Positions 22,141-33,532 of a stretch of DNA of 64,000 nt are shown here, in pieces (positions within the stretch are counted from its first letter, which is position 1; the number at the start of each line of letters is the position of its first letter). This stretch comes from Saccopteryx bilineata (taxonomy: Eukaryota > Chordata > Mammalia > Chiroptera > Emballonuridae), in the NCBI RefSeq assembly GCF_036850765.1, contig NC_089495.1, forward strand, positions 115,033,033-115,097,032. The letters are read 5' to 3'. Position numbers and translations under genes: made by a program. Under the pieces are notes generated by a model. It did not search any database. It was not told where the DNA came from and saw nothing but the letters and a program-made list of their open reading frames with translations.

Positions 22141-23098
22141 TGATTACCATTTAAAAAATGATGACCTTGTAGTCTGCCATGATTTTTTATGCCTCACAGT
22201 GCTCGGCACAATGCATTTTAAAAAGGTGGACCTAGATTAAGGTGTGGGTCAGTCCCAACTAATCTCAAAGCATTGACCATTGTGTTCTTGGCCTGCTTGA
22301 CCTGCTGTCCTGTCTGCCAAATGACTTCTCAATAACTTTAATAGAAACCTAATCAAAATATAATTAGGAAGGCAAACTACTGTAAAAGACCATCATATTA
22401 TGTGTTCCAACAAGAGATTTGGGGATTATCTGCACCACTGGTTTCCTCCTTTAGGATAATTAAAATTTGAATGAAATAGAATTACTTAAAAATAAAAGTG
22501 ACTGCTCCTTTTTCAGTACCATTGCCATGACTAAAATGAGGAACTTGAGAAGGATCTTGGCTAGGAGTAAGTAGCACATTCCCAATGTTGTGTCAAACAA
22601 GATTTAAGAAGCATTTACTTATATTCAGTTTGAGGTCCAAGGAGTAACCTCCTATTGTTAAATGTACCACCTAGTAAATCATTCATTCATTTATTCTTCA
22701 TCTCCTCATTTAACTCACAGGTTCACTCCTTTAACAAGCCATTTATTGAGCACCCATAGTAAGCCAGATACTGGTGACCCCAGGATTCATAGTGTAGTCC
22801 AATGTAAGAGACAAATGTAGAAATTCTTAAATAAAAGAGTTTCCAGACCATTCTATTTCCCTACAGATTTGTGGGGGGAAAAATTACTGAACTAAATCTG
22901 ATACATCAGCGTTATTATGTAATTGGTAAAAATAACTTGAAGTCCTCAATCATTCATACACTGGTGTCATTATTATGTAGATGGAAAATTAATTTTAACT
23001 TCTTGAAACATTTTAAAAGGGCATTAAATATATTTAATCCTGAAGATATTTTGAGGGCTTAAAATTAAATATTTTTCCAAACTGCAATTAAAAAAAAA
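22141..23098. other. Mostly unassigned sequence with one ancient repeat patch
   Basis: 22677-22840 contains CATTTATTGAGCACCC and an ATACTGG-type continuation, a pattern of old mammalian interspersed repeats of uncertain family. The rest shows nothing I can name. Confidence 0.4.
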
Positions 23099-23099
23099 G

Positions 23100-23378
23100 C
23101 CTGACCAGGCAGTGGCACAGTGGATGGAGCAACAGACTGGAACGTGGAAGACCCAGGTTCAAGACCCCGAGGTCACCAGCTTGAACGTGGGCTCATCTGG
23201 TTTGAGCAAGGCTCACCAGTTTAAGCCCAAGGTCGCTGGCTTGAACAAGGGGTCACTCACTCTGCTGTGGCTCCCTAATCAAAGCACATATGAGAAAGCA
23301 ATCAATGAACAACTAAGGTGCCTGTCTGTCTCTATCTGTCCCTCTCTCTGTCTCTCTTTGTCAGAAAAAAAAAAAAAG
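23100..23378 (+). mobile_element. tRNA-derived SINE, CTGACCAGGC-head type
   Basis: The second SINE kind in the window. It has the CTGACCAGGC head with a B-box-like GGTTCAAGACCC near 23155-23167, a body of repeated GCTTGAAC/GTCGCTGGC phrases, a CTGTCTGTC/TCTCTCTG pyrimidine tract at 23322-23362 and an A tail at 23366-23378. The tail is a short clean A run, so insertion may be fairly recent. Confidence 0.85.
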
Positions 23379-23687
23379 TTCTTGGTACTTGTATAACAAC
23401 AAAGCAATCTTCCAGAAAGGAGTCTCTTAAAATTTAACATGCAATTGCTATAGTCTAAGAAAGCTTGAAATTTTCTGTGTTTCATTTTTAAGACACGTCT
23501 TGTCTCCTGTCAGTACCATCCTCTTTTGAGAGCTTTCCTACAAGTTCCCGCTTTAACTATGCTGGAACTGCAGAGATTCACTGCAAGTCACAGGCAGATG
23601 TATTAGTCAGAGTCCATGTCAGGCCAGGAGCTCTGGCCTGTCATGCACATGCCTCCATTCCCCCTCCCTTCCAGGTGGGAATGAGGT
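23379..23687. other. Unassigned sequence
   Basis: No gene or repeat recognised. Confidence 0.4.
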
Positions 23688-24225
23688 GTAAAAACTATGT
23701 ATGGGGCCAGGTGGGGACTGGAAATATTGGGTATGATTTTTTTTTTTTTGTATTTTTTCTGAAGCTGGAAATGGGGAGAGACAGTCAGACTCCCGCATGC
23801 GCCCGACCGGGATCCACCCGGCACGCCCACCGGGGCGATGCTCTGCCCCTCCGGGGTGTTGCTCTGCCGCGACCAGAGCCACTCTAGCGCCTGGGGCAGA
23901 GGCCAAGGAGCCATCCCCAGCGCCCGGGCCATCTTTGCTCCAATGGAGCCTTGGCTGCGGGAGGGGAAGAGAGAGACAGAGATGAAGGGGGGGGGGGTGG
24001 TGGAAAAGCAAGTAAGAGCTTCTCCTATGTGCCCTGGCCAGGAATCGAACCCGGGACCTCTGCATGCCAGGTCGACGCTCTACCGCTGAGCCAACCGGCC
24101 AGGGCCGGGTATGATTTTTTAAAAGTGTATGATTACCTAACCACTATACCATACGTCTAAAACTAATATAAAATAATATTGAATGTAAACTGTAATTGAA
24201 AGATAAAAATTAAACAAGTGTCTGG
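23688..24225 (+). mobile_element. L1 3'UTR end split by a SINE
   Basis: The flanking pieces 23688-23742 and 24107-24225 join into a single L1 3' end ending in AAATTAAAC. They match the uninterrupted copy at 25390-25552 closely (GTATGATTACCTAAC..., ATTGAATGTAAACTG...). Confidence 0.75.
23743..24106 (-). mobile_element. tRNA-derived SINE, antisense, in an L1 3' end
   Basis: Full-length minus-strand copy of the GCCCTGGCC-head SINE, close to consensus-like copies here. The head with a B-box-like GAATCGAACCCGGGA lies at about 24040-24055 and a G run at 23987-23997. It is flanked by an exact 14-bp duplication GGGTATGATTTTTT at 23729-23742 and 24107-24120. The paralogous L1 end at 25438 provides an empty-site comparison. 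Confidence 0.93.
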
Positions 24226-25230
24226 AGTAACACTGTAGACTTTTTATTAAAGAAACTTTATTTATATATAATGTTAAAAAAAGGATGAAATGCCAGTTTG
24301 AAAACTCATTTTCAATACAGATGTTTAATTACATGTGTTATATGCATTATTGGTGGATCTTTAAGGGGGGGGGGTCATATATCCTGTACTAGAATATAAG
24401 TTCTTAGGGGGCAGTGATTTTGTTTTTTTTCTGAATTGTAGTCCCCCCATAGTGTGCTCAAAAATGTTTTCTATGTTGAAACAGGGTCTACAACAATATA
24501 AGCTCTGCACGAGGGGGAAGCAGCTATATTTCTGAGCTATATTTCACCACTTCATCAGAACAAATTTAACAGTCTTTCTGAGAAAAAAAAAATTGATATA
24601 CCATTGTAATCATATTCCATGAGAAAAATAAGTTTGTTCATTTTTCAGGAGCCACATATGTCTGTGTGTGTGAGGAGCTCACTGTAGTTTGGCTTTATAT
24701 GACAGTCATTCATCTAATGATGACATCAGAAAAGGAAAAAATATTTCTTACCTTGAGATAGATGGAGAAAAAAACAAAAATCTATTATTTGGATAGCTTT
24801 AAGCTCTGACCTTCTTAAGAAAGTTAATGCAGTAGGGATGCTTATTAATTAAAATTATTTTAGCATTTATTTTATAATAATTGTATATTCTATATTCCTA
24901 TTACACATTAGACTTTTATGTGCACATTACTAATATAAGTAACTAAAGATCTGTCAGCAGCCTGCATTTTAGCAACATGGTTCTGAATCAGAGGATACCA
25001 ACATCTTCCATATATTTTGTCATCCCTGCTAAATATTTTTTCCCCTAAAATTAATCAGAATTAGTTCATTTGGGTTAAAAAGCAGCAAAGCCAAAGGGTT
25101 TGATGCTTTTCACTAGCTTTGAAACCAGTGGATAAATTAAAAAATTTGGTCTTAAAAAATGAAATTTTAGTTAATTCATGCATATGGATCAAATATCCTT
25201 TGGTATTCAAAAAATAAAAATCATTGTTTA
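24226..25230. other. Unassigned AT-rich sequence
   Basis: About 1 kb without a recognisable gene. It includes a G run at 24365-24373 and A-rich patches. Confidence 0.45.
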
Positions 25231-25560
25231 ACCAGCAAACAAAATTGAAACAGACTCATAGACACAGAGAACAGTCTGATGGTTGCCAGAGACAAGAGGG
25301 TTGGAGGACTGCGTGAAAATATGAACTACAAATTGGCAGTTACAAAACAGTCATAGGGATGTGAAGTACAGCACAGGGAATACAGTCAGTAATATTGTAA
25401 AAACTATGTTATGGGGCCAGTGGGTACTGGAAATATCGGGTATGATTTTGTAAAGTGTATGATTACCTAACTACTATACCATACATTTAAAACTAATACA
25501 AATAATATTGAATGTAAACTGTAATTGAAAAATAAAAATTAAAGGTTTCATGCTTAAAAC
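25231..25560 (+). mobile_element. 5'-truncated L1 3' end
   Basis: L1 3' text from GAAACAGACTCATAGACACAG (about 25247) through GATGGTTGCCAGAG to an A-rich end near 25550. The same family occurs at 23688-24225 and 52180-52480. Confidence 0.8.
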
Positions 25561-25734
25561 AAACAAAAAATAATTGTTTAAGTTTCTGTCAGTTTCCAAG
25601 CTATTGTATATTATCATATGTTTAATTCATTAATTTTTGCCATGCTTTATCAGAAAAAAAACAGAAGACTATTTCAGACCTGAGATCTGGAGAGACTGAG
25701 AATCATAGTATGATTAGAAAGAGACACTGTAATT

Positions 25735-25962
25735 GCTTAGGACAGTGGTTGGCAAACTCATTAGTCAACAGAGCCAAATATCAACAGTACAATGATTGAA
25801 ATTTCTTTTGAGAGCCAAATTTTTTAAACTTAAACTATATAGGTAGGTACATTCCTTATTGAGGTAGGGCCTGCTCATGGTATTTTGTGGAAGAGCCACA
25901 CTCAAGGAGCCAAGAGCTTCATGTGGCTCATGAGCCGCAGTTTGCCAACCAGGGGCTTAGGA
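25735..25962. mobile_element. hAT-type MITE with exact 8-bp target duplication
   Basis: Element 25743-25954 (212 bp) starts CAGTGGTTGGCAAAC and ends with its inverted complement GTTTGCCAACC. GCTTAGGA flanks it at 25735-25742 and 25955-25962, an exact 8-bp duplication typical of hAT transposons. It has no coding capacity. Subterminal GAGCCA/TGGCTC phrases are inverted. Members need a transposase supplied elsewhere. Confidence 0.9.
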
Positions 25963-26820
25963 GGTTGGCAGTGGAATAAAATTCTAGGGGCTCACGCCTT
26001 GCCAGGGATCAGTTGTTTACAGAATGGCAGCTTATACACATCAGAGGTACAGTTGTGAGCCTTGAGAATCCAACATTTTGGAACTAGAATGTCTTTTGAG
26101 TACTTAAAAAATATATTTTTTTATAAGGAAAGCAACAAAGAAACTAAATACTTGCTTAAGATCTTAGGACTTCTAGTTAGCTCTTGATTCCTGCCTAGGC
26201 CAGTTTTTTGGTACCAGGATATACGGAGAACTTGAGAAATTTGATGCTTTGAAATAGTTTTATGTGGTTAGGAAGTTTTCAACATAATTTAACAAATGTT
26301 TGTTAATTACTTTCTGCCCAGTAGGACTAATGCAGCCCTAAAGCCCCAGCCCTTTCAAAAAATTCTGCCCATGTACAGGCTTGAATGAATCAGAAACAAG
26401 TAGGACTAGACTAGGAGTGTTGGAATCCAAAACATCTTGGGAAGAGGATGGAAGACAAGAGGGACGTAGAAGGTGGCTGATCAAAGAATGAGAAAGAGTT
26501 CTAGAGACATTCAGCAATGCAAGGGGTCAACATGCCAGGGCTGAGGATCTGTTTGTCTCTATCAACCATGGCAATAACTTTCTCTAAATTATGGAGTAAA
26601 AATTGTTTTACCTTCTTCAAACTCTCGGGACCTAACCTGAGCTTTTCTACTCACTCTGTACCACTATCTCATCTGAAACCATTAGACCCACATGACCTCT
26701 AACTGCAGATTCTGCCACATACTGGTGTTCTCTATGTTAGGGGAGATTTAAGAAGCCAGCCTTGATGTTAAGAGGTGACAGAGTAAGGTACTACATTCTC
26801 TGAACTTGAGCCCCAAATAT
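25963..26820. other. Unassigned sequence
   Basis: Nothing recognisable in about 0.85 kb. Confidence 0.4.
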
Positions 26821-26829
26821 CAGTAATAT

Positions 26830-27082
26830 TTTTTTTTTAAGAGAGAGAGATCGGGAAAGAGGGAAGGAGAGAGAAAGATAATCAATTCATTGCTTCACTT
26901 TTAGTTGTGAAGCTTCTTGTACATGCCTTGACTGTGGATCAGACTGTCGACCTCAGGCTCAAGTCTAGCCTGCAGCCCTGCCTTCAAGTGAATCTTGTGC
27001 TCAAGCTGGTGACCTTGGGTTTTGAACCAAGATCTCAGTATTCCAGCTGAGGCTTTATCTACTGGGTCACCACCAGTCAGTG
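26830..27082 (-). mobile_element. Old tRNA-derived SINE, antisense
   Basis: On the minus strand the head reads GCACTGACTGGTGGTGACCC, followed by a B-box-like GGTTCAAAACCC (about 27017-27028) and CACCAGCTTGAGC phrases, related to the CTGACCAGGC-head SINEs but much diverged. The tail is the T/A-rich left end with a GAGA tract (about 26841-26880). CAGTAATA at 26821-26828 and 27083-27090 forms a short duplication. Confidence 0.75.
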
Positions 27083-27090
27083 CAGTAATA

Positions 27091-27445
27091 GTCTTCTTGT
27101 TCCTGAGATCAACCATTCCTAAACTGCCTGCCCACCTCATGTGTCTTATAATCTCTGAATTGGATTTCTGTGTTAGGATTCACCTGCCCAGGATATCTCA
27201 TCTTGCTAGAGATGGCATTACTCCCTATCTCCCTTACCCAAGGCTAGCAGAATTCCCAGGGTACCTGTGTGGGCTCTTCAGGTAGAACCTGCTTCTAATT
27301 TCTGTGCTGTCTCTCCATCTAGCCTTAGGATACCTGCCTTGTTCCAAGCCTTGCAGAAAGATCATGGGCTTTAGCTTCAGCAAGACTCGCCTACCAAGTA
27401 CCAATAAAGGTCTTGTTTGAAGCAGTGGGTCTGTCCACTTTTTAC
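27091..27445. other. Unassigned sequence
   Basis: No gene or repeat recognised; short open frames on both strands overlap and look random. Confidence 0.4.
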
Positions 27446-27560
27446 TGTAATTTATTATCTCACAACAGTTCAAATATTATAGAGATGTTCACCTGAAGGT
27501 TATGTACTCTTATTGATCAACGTCACCCCGTTACATTTAATTTCAAAACAAAAAAAAAGG
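27446..27560 (+). repeat. Short L1 3'-end scrap
   Basis: A CAACGTCACCCCGTTACATT phrase at 27519-27538 followed by an A run is the characteristic end of this genome's L1 3'UTR. Confidence 0.55.
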
Positions 27561-27639
27561 AAAAAATTATCTCATTTCTGGTTGTATCACAAGATCCCAC
27601 GAAATTTAAAATAATTGTATTTTAAATTATTTATATTTT

Positions 27640-28230
27640 AAATTGTGGTAAAATATACATAAGAAAACTTACCTTTTAAACCATTTTAAGTGTACAGTTC
27701 AAGGGCTTTAAGTACATTCATACTATGTAACCTAACACAGATCTCCATCTCCAGAACTTTTAAATCTTCTGAAACTGAAACTCCATACCTATTAAACAAT
27801 CACTTCCCATTCTCCCTTCCCCAACCCCCTGACAGCCAGCATTCTACAGTCTGTATTTGAATTTGACTACTCTAGGGACCTCATATTAGTGGAATTGTAC
27901 AATATTTGTTGTTGTTTTTTGACTGGTTTAGTTCACTTAGCATCATGTCTTCAAGGTTTATGTATGTTTCAGCATGTATCAGAATTTTCTTATTTAGATG
28001 AATAATATTTTACTGTGTTTACCCATTCATCTGTCAGTAATTACTTGGGTTGCTTCTACCATTTGGCTATTGTAAATAATGCTGGTAGGAACATGGGTGT
28101 ACAAACATGTATTGAAGTCTTTGCTTTACATTCTTTGGGGTGTAAACCCAAAAGTGGAATTGCTGGATTATATGGTAATTTTATGTTTAAGTTTTTAAGG
28201 AACTGCCATGCTGTATAAGAGTTACTATTA
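27640..28230 (-). mobile_element. Old L1 fragment, antisense
   Basis: Minus-strand L1 end. The A-rich tail side is at 27640, the 3'UTR complement reads GTGGTAAAATATACATAAG, and ORF2 C-terminal text (minus-strand FTIAKW, KCTPMFLPALF) lies at about 28060-28200. It is 5'-truncated at about 28230. Frames are degraded but a 65-codon minus-strand stretch still reads as ORF2. Confidence 0.8.
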
Positions 28231-28860
28231 AATCTGACATTAAACAATAACATCTTGCCAGCGTCTCCTCTTCACATATATGTACTTCAGAGATAACAAT
28301 AAAGTGAATTTGAATGCTTATATATATATTGATTGGAGTTGCAAGAGATGTTATTTTATAGCTATGATAGAGAACTTACATGTGTTGAAGCTTGGGCAAA
28401 TAAAAATACAGGAGAGTCACATAGAAATTAGGAGACTTCTATACAGTAAGACCTGAATATGTGAATCATTTAGAGAACATGTCTGCTGGGATAATCCGCT
28501 AAATGATTTTCCCATTCTCTCCCTGGTGTAATATAATGTTTTAGATAAAGATAGGATGAGTCGAAATAATATGGCTAGCAGATTTAAATAGGTTTTTTAA
28601 AGAGACCTTTTAAATTATGATGAGAGCAGAGTCTGAGGTCCTGTAAGGTTATGAAGGAAATTGTTAATATCCTGAAGGGTAAAAAGTTACCTTTAATTTC
28701 ACTGATGCCTAAATCTTCTAAAAACAGTAAAAATCATCAATCTGAGAAAATGAGATATGCATATTTAGATGAAATCTTCTTTAAACAAATGATTTAATGT
28801 ATATTTTAAAAACAGATTTACTCAAGGGAAACAAATGCCAACTAACAGTTTATTGTAGAA
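28231..28860. other. Unassigned AT-rich sequence
   Basis: No gene or repeat recognised. Confidence 0.4.
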
Positions 28861-28863
28861 TGT

Positions 28864-28922
28864 TAAAAAAAAAAAAAAGAAAGAAAGAAAGAAAGAAAGA
28901 AAGAAAAAAAGAGAGAAAAAAA
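28864..28922. repeat. A run and (GAAA)n tract
   Basis: A run of about 14 A followed by seven near-perfect GAAA units and a GAGAAAA tail. It resembles a microsatellite grown from a retrotransposon A tail, although no element is recognisable directly upstream. Confidence 0.9.
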
Positions 28923-29209
28923 GATGGCCTGAAAAAGACTTGTTCCAGTGCCAGCATGGCATAATTTTAGCAGTTATGAAATGGTCATGTTTGAAATCTC
29001 AATGATTTAATCATACTCTAAAGTACTCTTCCACAAATTGTTGCAGGATAGCTCTGTTAAAACAAAGAAACAAACAGGTTCTTACTGGATTTTTACAAAT
29101 TGTGTTGAAATTTACCATTAGAACAGCTAATCTTTTATTCATATGCTGTTCACTCTTTAGATTGTATTTCTCTCTGGGATTTATTGCCTGAGTTCAAAAT
29201 CAGATGTCC
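28923..29209. other. Unassigned sequence
   Basis: Nothing recognisable. Confidence 0.35.
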
Positions 29210-29553
29210 TCCTAGGTCAGGGGTCCCCAAACTTTTTACACAGGGGGCCAGTTCACTGTCCCTCAGACCGTTGGAGGGCCGGACTATAAAAAAAACTATG
29301 AACAAATCCCTATGCACACTGCACATATCTTATTTTAAAGTAAAAAAAACAAAACAGGAACAAATCCAATATTTAAAATAAAGAACAAGTAAATTTAAAT
29401 TAACAAACTGACCAGTATTTCAATGAGAACTATGCTCCTCTCACTGACCACCAATGAAAGAGGTGCCCCTTCAGTGCGGTGGGGGCCGGATAAATGGCCT
29501 CAGGGGGCCGCATGCGGGCCGCGGGCAGTTGTTTAGGGACCCCTGTCCTAGGT
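29210..29553. mobile_element. hAT-type MITE with exact 8-bp target duplication
   Basis: Element 29218-29545 (328 bp) begins CAGGGGTCCCCAAAC and ends with the complement GGGACCCCTG. TCCTAGGT flanks it exactly at 29210-29217 and 29546-29553. The ends hold GC-rich GGGGGCC/GGGCCG phrases, the middle is AT-rich, and there is no transposase. Confidence 0.93.
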
Positions 29554-31059
29554 ACTAGTCCAGCAACTGACTGAAGTCCAAGGACTGTCAATGAATCTTT
29601 ATAAAATTTTGAATTGATAGTTTGCTCTAAGCTATGATTTATTAAGCTGATGGCTACTCTTGTGATTAAGGATTGCCTGTACATAGAAACTGTATTTCAG
29701 AAGAGAAAACTGAAGTTATGTTTGTTTCAGTCCTTTTGTTTCAAAGGCCAATTGTTGGCATTTTTATCATTCCTATTATGGTCAAAGAACCCTGAGTAAT
29801 AGGATTAAATCATCAAATTATATGTATATTTACATCCTTTTAAAAAGTACCTTATTCTACTAGACTTCATTATACGGTATTATGGTTGAGTTCCTGAACC
29901 CACACAGTGATGTATGGCATATTGGATTGTCTGCAGTATACATACTATTACTGACCATCATTCTAATGCTTTTCTACATCCTTGGTTAAGAGAATTATCA
30001 AGGCTTTTCTCATTTAGTCATACAACCTTTTTCCTACTATGTGGTGGGTAGAACACTAGCAGCCAGTGAAATACAGACGTGTGAAATTTGATCCTTGTCT
30101 TCAGGAAGCTCGAAAATCTAATCAGGCAGAAGTTGGATGAGTGTTAATGGCTACTAGTTGATAGATGTGACCTATGACATATATTATCTACAGAAGAATA
30201 AATGAATGTGTAAATAATGCTATTTGTTTTACAGTTTTTTTTTTCAACCTGCTTCTTAGTCATGCCATCTTTGCTACTAGGACATGTCTGGCATGGCATA
30301 AAAGGGGAATGTGCTCACATTATCATTCTCTCATCCCTTTCCTTTCTCTAGTAAACTTGGATCAAAAAAAGATGTTAACAGTACTTTTCAATTTCAGTAA
30401 AACGAGAGTTTTATTACTCTTGTCTTTTGGTGTATGATTGCCATGTGCAGCTAAAGGGACAGTGGAAGATTTAAGGTGGACAAACTAAAAATTTTTCACC
30501 ATTACAATTATTTCTATTGTTGTATCATGATAGAGGACAAGGGTTAAACTAAGTTAAATATTTTTTCCATGTTTCAAATAACATTTTTATTTCCTATTGT
30601 GGACAGTAGACCTTGGTTTTTGTCATGAGGAAACACTTGGAAGGCTCTTTTTATGCTCGGGGAAACCATGTGTAATGCTATTATTTTGGCTGATTCTTTA
30701 TTGGCTGGTTGGTATGATATCAATTCAAGGAAGAGCCATCTAATAACTTTGCAAGGTGAACTAGTAGTCGCAAATTATGCTAGTGCTAGGGGTTTTGTGA
30801 AGTGCCTCAGGTGGTGGAAGAGGTTTGTGTGGGTGAGCTTACAGGCAGGGGTCAATACTCCCTCTTGAAGCAACCATTTCTCTTTGACCTGCTTTAATGT
30901 GAGGCTCTCGGAAGAAAATGTGTTTTTTGGGGGGAGGGGGATTTAAAAATATTAAAATCCTGATCTATCTACAAAAAAAATTGAATCTCTGAAAAGTGAC
31001 TTACCCAAAATTAACACAGTTCATAAACAGTCATATTGATTAGAAAGGCAGAAAAATAA
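29554..31059. other. Mostly unassigned sequence
   Basis: 30010-30150 resembles an ancient mammalian interspersed repeat (CTACTATGTGGTGGG...). A T run lies at 30235-30244 and a G run at 30929-30947. No gene recognised. Confidence 0.4.
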
Positions 31060-31932
31060 TTTTTGTCATTGAAATTATTGAGCACATAAAATATCCTAGA
31101 ACTTATTCAAATTATTAGAACAAACAAAGAATTTGAGATTCTATCAAGATGCTGTATATAGTATAAAATATTATCTGCATTAGTACAATATAAGTAAGCA
31201 GCAAATAATAAGACGATATAATTTTTAAGTATATAATTCACATTAGTAACTAAATTGATAAGCTGTCTAGAAATAAACCTAATAAAAATGTGCAGTATTT
31301 CTAAAGAAACCATTTATAAAAGTTTACGAAAATACATAAAAGTAGACCTTAATTAATGGAGAGAGACACTGTTTTCATGGCTGGAAACACTCAATATTGT
31401 AAAAATGTTAATTCTCCAATTAATTTATATGTTTAATATAATTGCAGTCATATTCTCACCAGGAACTTTTGAGGATCTGGATAAGCTAATTCTGAAATCT
31501 TATGGAAGAGTAAAAGGCTAACAAAATCCACGAGAATCTAGAAGAAAGAAAAGTAGGAGGAAGAAGAAGAGGAATAAAAAGAAAAAGAATGTATTTATAA
31601 TAAGACTTTTAATAAAACTATTTTTAAAGTATAGCACTGTTTTAGAGAAAGAAAAATTGATTGATAAGAGCATCTGGAAATAGACCCACAAATATAAGGA
31701 AATTTGGGTTATTCCGTGTGATAGTGTAAGTTAGTTGTGGTATACTATTCAACAAATAGCACAGGACAATTGACTTTCCAGATGGAAAGTTAAGCCCTTT
31801 ATTTCATAATACACAAATTTATATTCCCAAATGGCCTAAAGATTAAAATTTTTAAAAAAATCTTATAAAGCATGGATATATCTTTAAAATGCAGAACTTA
31901 AAAAAGGATTTTTTAAAAAATTACAAAATATT

Positions 31933-32338
31933 GCCTGACCAGGCAGTGCACAGTGGATAGAACCTTGGACTGGGATGCAGAGGACCCAGGTTCGAAACTC
32001 CTAGGTCTCCAGCTTGATTGTAGGCCCACCAGCTTGAGCACAGGGTTGCTGGCTTGAGTATGGGATCATAGACATGACCCCATGGTCGCTGGCTTGAGCC
32101 CAAAGGTCACTGTCTTGAAGCCCAAGGTAACTGGCATGAGCCCAAGATCACTGGCTTGAGCAAGGGGTCACTGACTCTGCTGTAGCCCCCTGGTCAAAGC
32201 ACATATGAGAAAGTAATCAATGAATAACTAAGGTGCTGCAACAGAGACTTGATGCTTCTCATCTCTCTCCTTTCCAGCTTGTCTGTCCCTCCTTATCTGT
32301 CTCTCTGTCTCTATGACTCTGTCTCTCTTGCTTAAAAA
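31933..32338 (+). mobile_element. tRNA-derived SINE, CTGACCAGGC-head type, long
   Basis: The head is at 31934 and a B-box-like GGTTCGAAACTCC at about 31990-32002. The body has about six imperfect tandem GGTCACTGGCTTGAGC-type units (about 32010-32170), more than the two or three in the copy at 23100. A pyrimidine tract (about 32255-32330) and an A run at 32333-32341 end it. Confidence 0.85.
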
Positions 32339-32690
32339 AAATACCAGTAAAACAGAAGAGTGATGAGTAAGTTTACATGAAAAAGTAATTTTAATCTACA
32401 TTAAAAATTAAAAGATACCATAAAGTGAAAAGTAAAGTAGAAATGCAGGCAAAGCATATGAACAGGCAATTCAAAAGCAAGAAGTGCAAGAGGGCAATAG
32501 CATATGAAAATATGCTCAACTACACTAATTATCAGGGAATTGAAAAATAAAACAGTGAGATACCATTTAAAACCATCAGATCAGTAAAATAGTCTGTTGA
32601 TAACAAATTTGGGTGAAAATGTTTGATGTTGCTGATGGACTTATAAATTAGTATAATCTTCTTTGAGAGCATTTATTAATATTTGGTGAA

Positions 32691-33070
32691 AGCCCTGGCC
32701 GGTTGGCTCAGTGGTAGAGCGTCGGCCTGGCGTGCAGGGGTCTTGGGTTGGATTCCGGCCAGGGCACACAGGAGAAGCGCCCATCTGCCTCTCCACCCCT
32801 CCCCCTCTCCTTCCTCTCTGTCTCTCTCTTCCCCTCCCGCAGCGAGGCTCCATTGGAGCAAAGATGGCCCGGGCGCTGGGGATGGCTCCTTGGCCTCTGC
32901 CCCAGGCGCTAGAGTGGCTCTGGTCGCGACAGAGTGATGCCCCGGAGGGGCAGAGCATCGCCCCCTGGTGGGCAGAGCTTCGCCCCTGGTGGGCGTGCCA
33001 GGTGGATCCCGGTCGGGCGCATGCGGGAGTCTGTCTGACTGTCTCTCCCCATTTCCAGCTTTGGAAAAAT

Positions 33071-33114
<44 letters not shown>
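32691..33114 (+). mobile_element. tRNA-derived SINE, GCCCTGGCC-head type, with (TA)n tail
   Basis: Full-length plus-strand SINE. The tRNA-like head is at 32692-32768 with A-box-like GGCTCAGTGGTAGAG, followed by the C/T-rich body and the GCATGCGGGAGTCTGTC end. Duplication ATATTTGGTGAA flanks it (32679-32690 and 33115-33126). Two oddities: a tandem duplication of about 21 bp at 32948-32990, and a tail turned into a long TA microsatellite. Confidence 0.93.

Positions 33115-33118
<4 letters not shown>
33074..33118. repeat. (TA)n microsatellite in a SINE tail
   Basis: About 22 TA units after the SINE's AAATACAAA end. Pure and long, so probably length-polymorphic. Confidence 0.95.
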
Positions 33119-33121
<3 letters not shown>

Positions 33122-33249
33122 GTGAAGTTGAAACTGAATTATTGCCTGGGAATTGTACTTCTGACTTACTGAGTGTCTACCTCCATAAACACTACGTGTG
33201 TGTTAGGATAAATGTACAATTTTTAAAAATTTTTATTAATTTTTAATTT

Positions 33250-33532
33250 ACTGTGTTTACATGGATTCAAGTGTCCCACTGAATATAACACCCTCACTCC
33301 CCACCCCTGAGTCCCTTTTTATAATCTTTACTCCTCTCCCCCCTAACTCCCCCCTTACCTCTAGGATTTAGTGTCGTGTTATCTATATATCTGTGTTATG
33401 TATATACAGTTTCACTAATCCTTTTACCTTCTCTAATCCCATCCCCTTAGCCCCCTTCCCTCTGACAGCTGTCCCTCTGGTCCCTGTGACCTTGTCTCTG
33501 CCTCTGTTTTGTTCCTCAGTTCACTTTGTTCA
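33250..33532 (-). other. L1 3'UTR of the minus-strand copy
   Basis: C/T-rich on the plus strand, thus G/A-rich on the L1 strand (CCCACCCC near 33300, CTCTCCCCCC near 33333). This is the usual G-rich L1 3'UTR, followed by an A-rich tail on the L1 strand at 33228-33250. Confidence 0.7.

Larger units (their letters stand above)
31060..33227 (+). mobile_element. Old L1, left part, interrupted by two SINEs and an antisense L1
   Basis: Decayed plus-strand ORF2 C-terminal text: CAATATTGTAAAAATG near 31393, CATCTGGAAATAGACCC near 31670, AATATGCTCAACTACACTAATTATCAGG near 32508-32536, and GATACCATTTAAAACC near 32558. SINEs interrupt it at about 31933-32338 and 32691-33114, and the minus-strand L1 enters near 33228. 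The continuation lies beyond 41713. Confidence 0.7.

Noticed and set aside
32010..32170. CRISPR-like or satellite array of short units
   Set aside because: The units are imperfect, have no unique spacers, and belong to a SINE body.
32692..32768. tRNA gene
   Set aside because: The A- and B-box-like text is the head of a tRNA-derived SINE with SINE body and tail following; the same holds at 10140-10215, 24040-24106 and 23101-23170.
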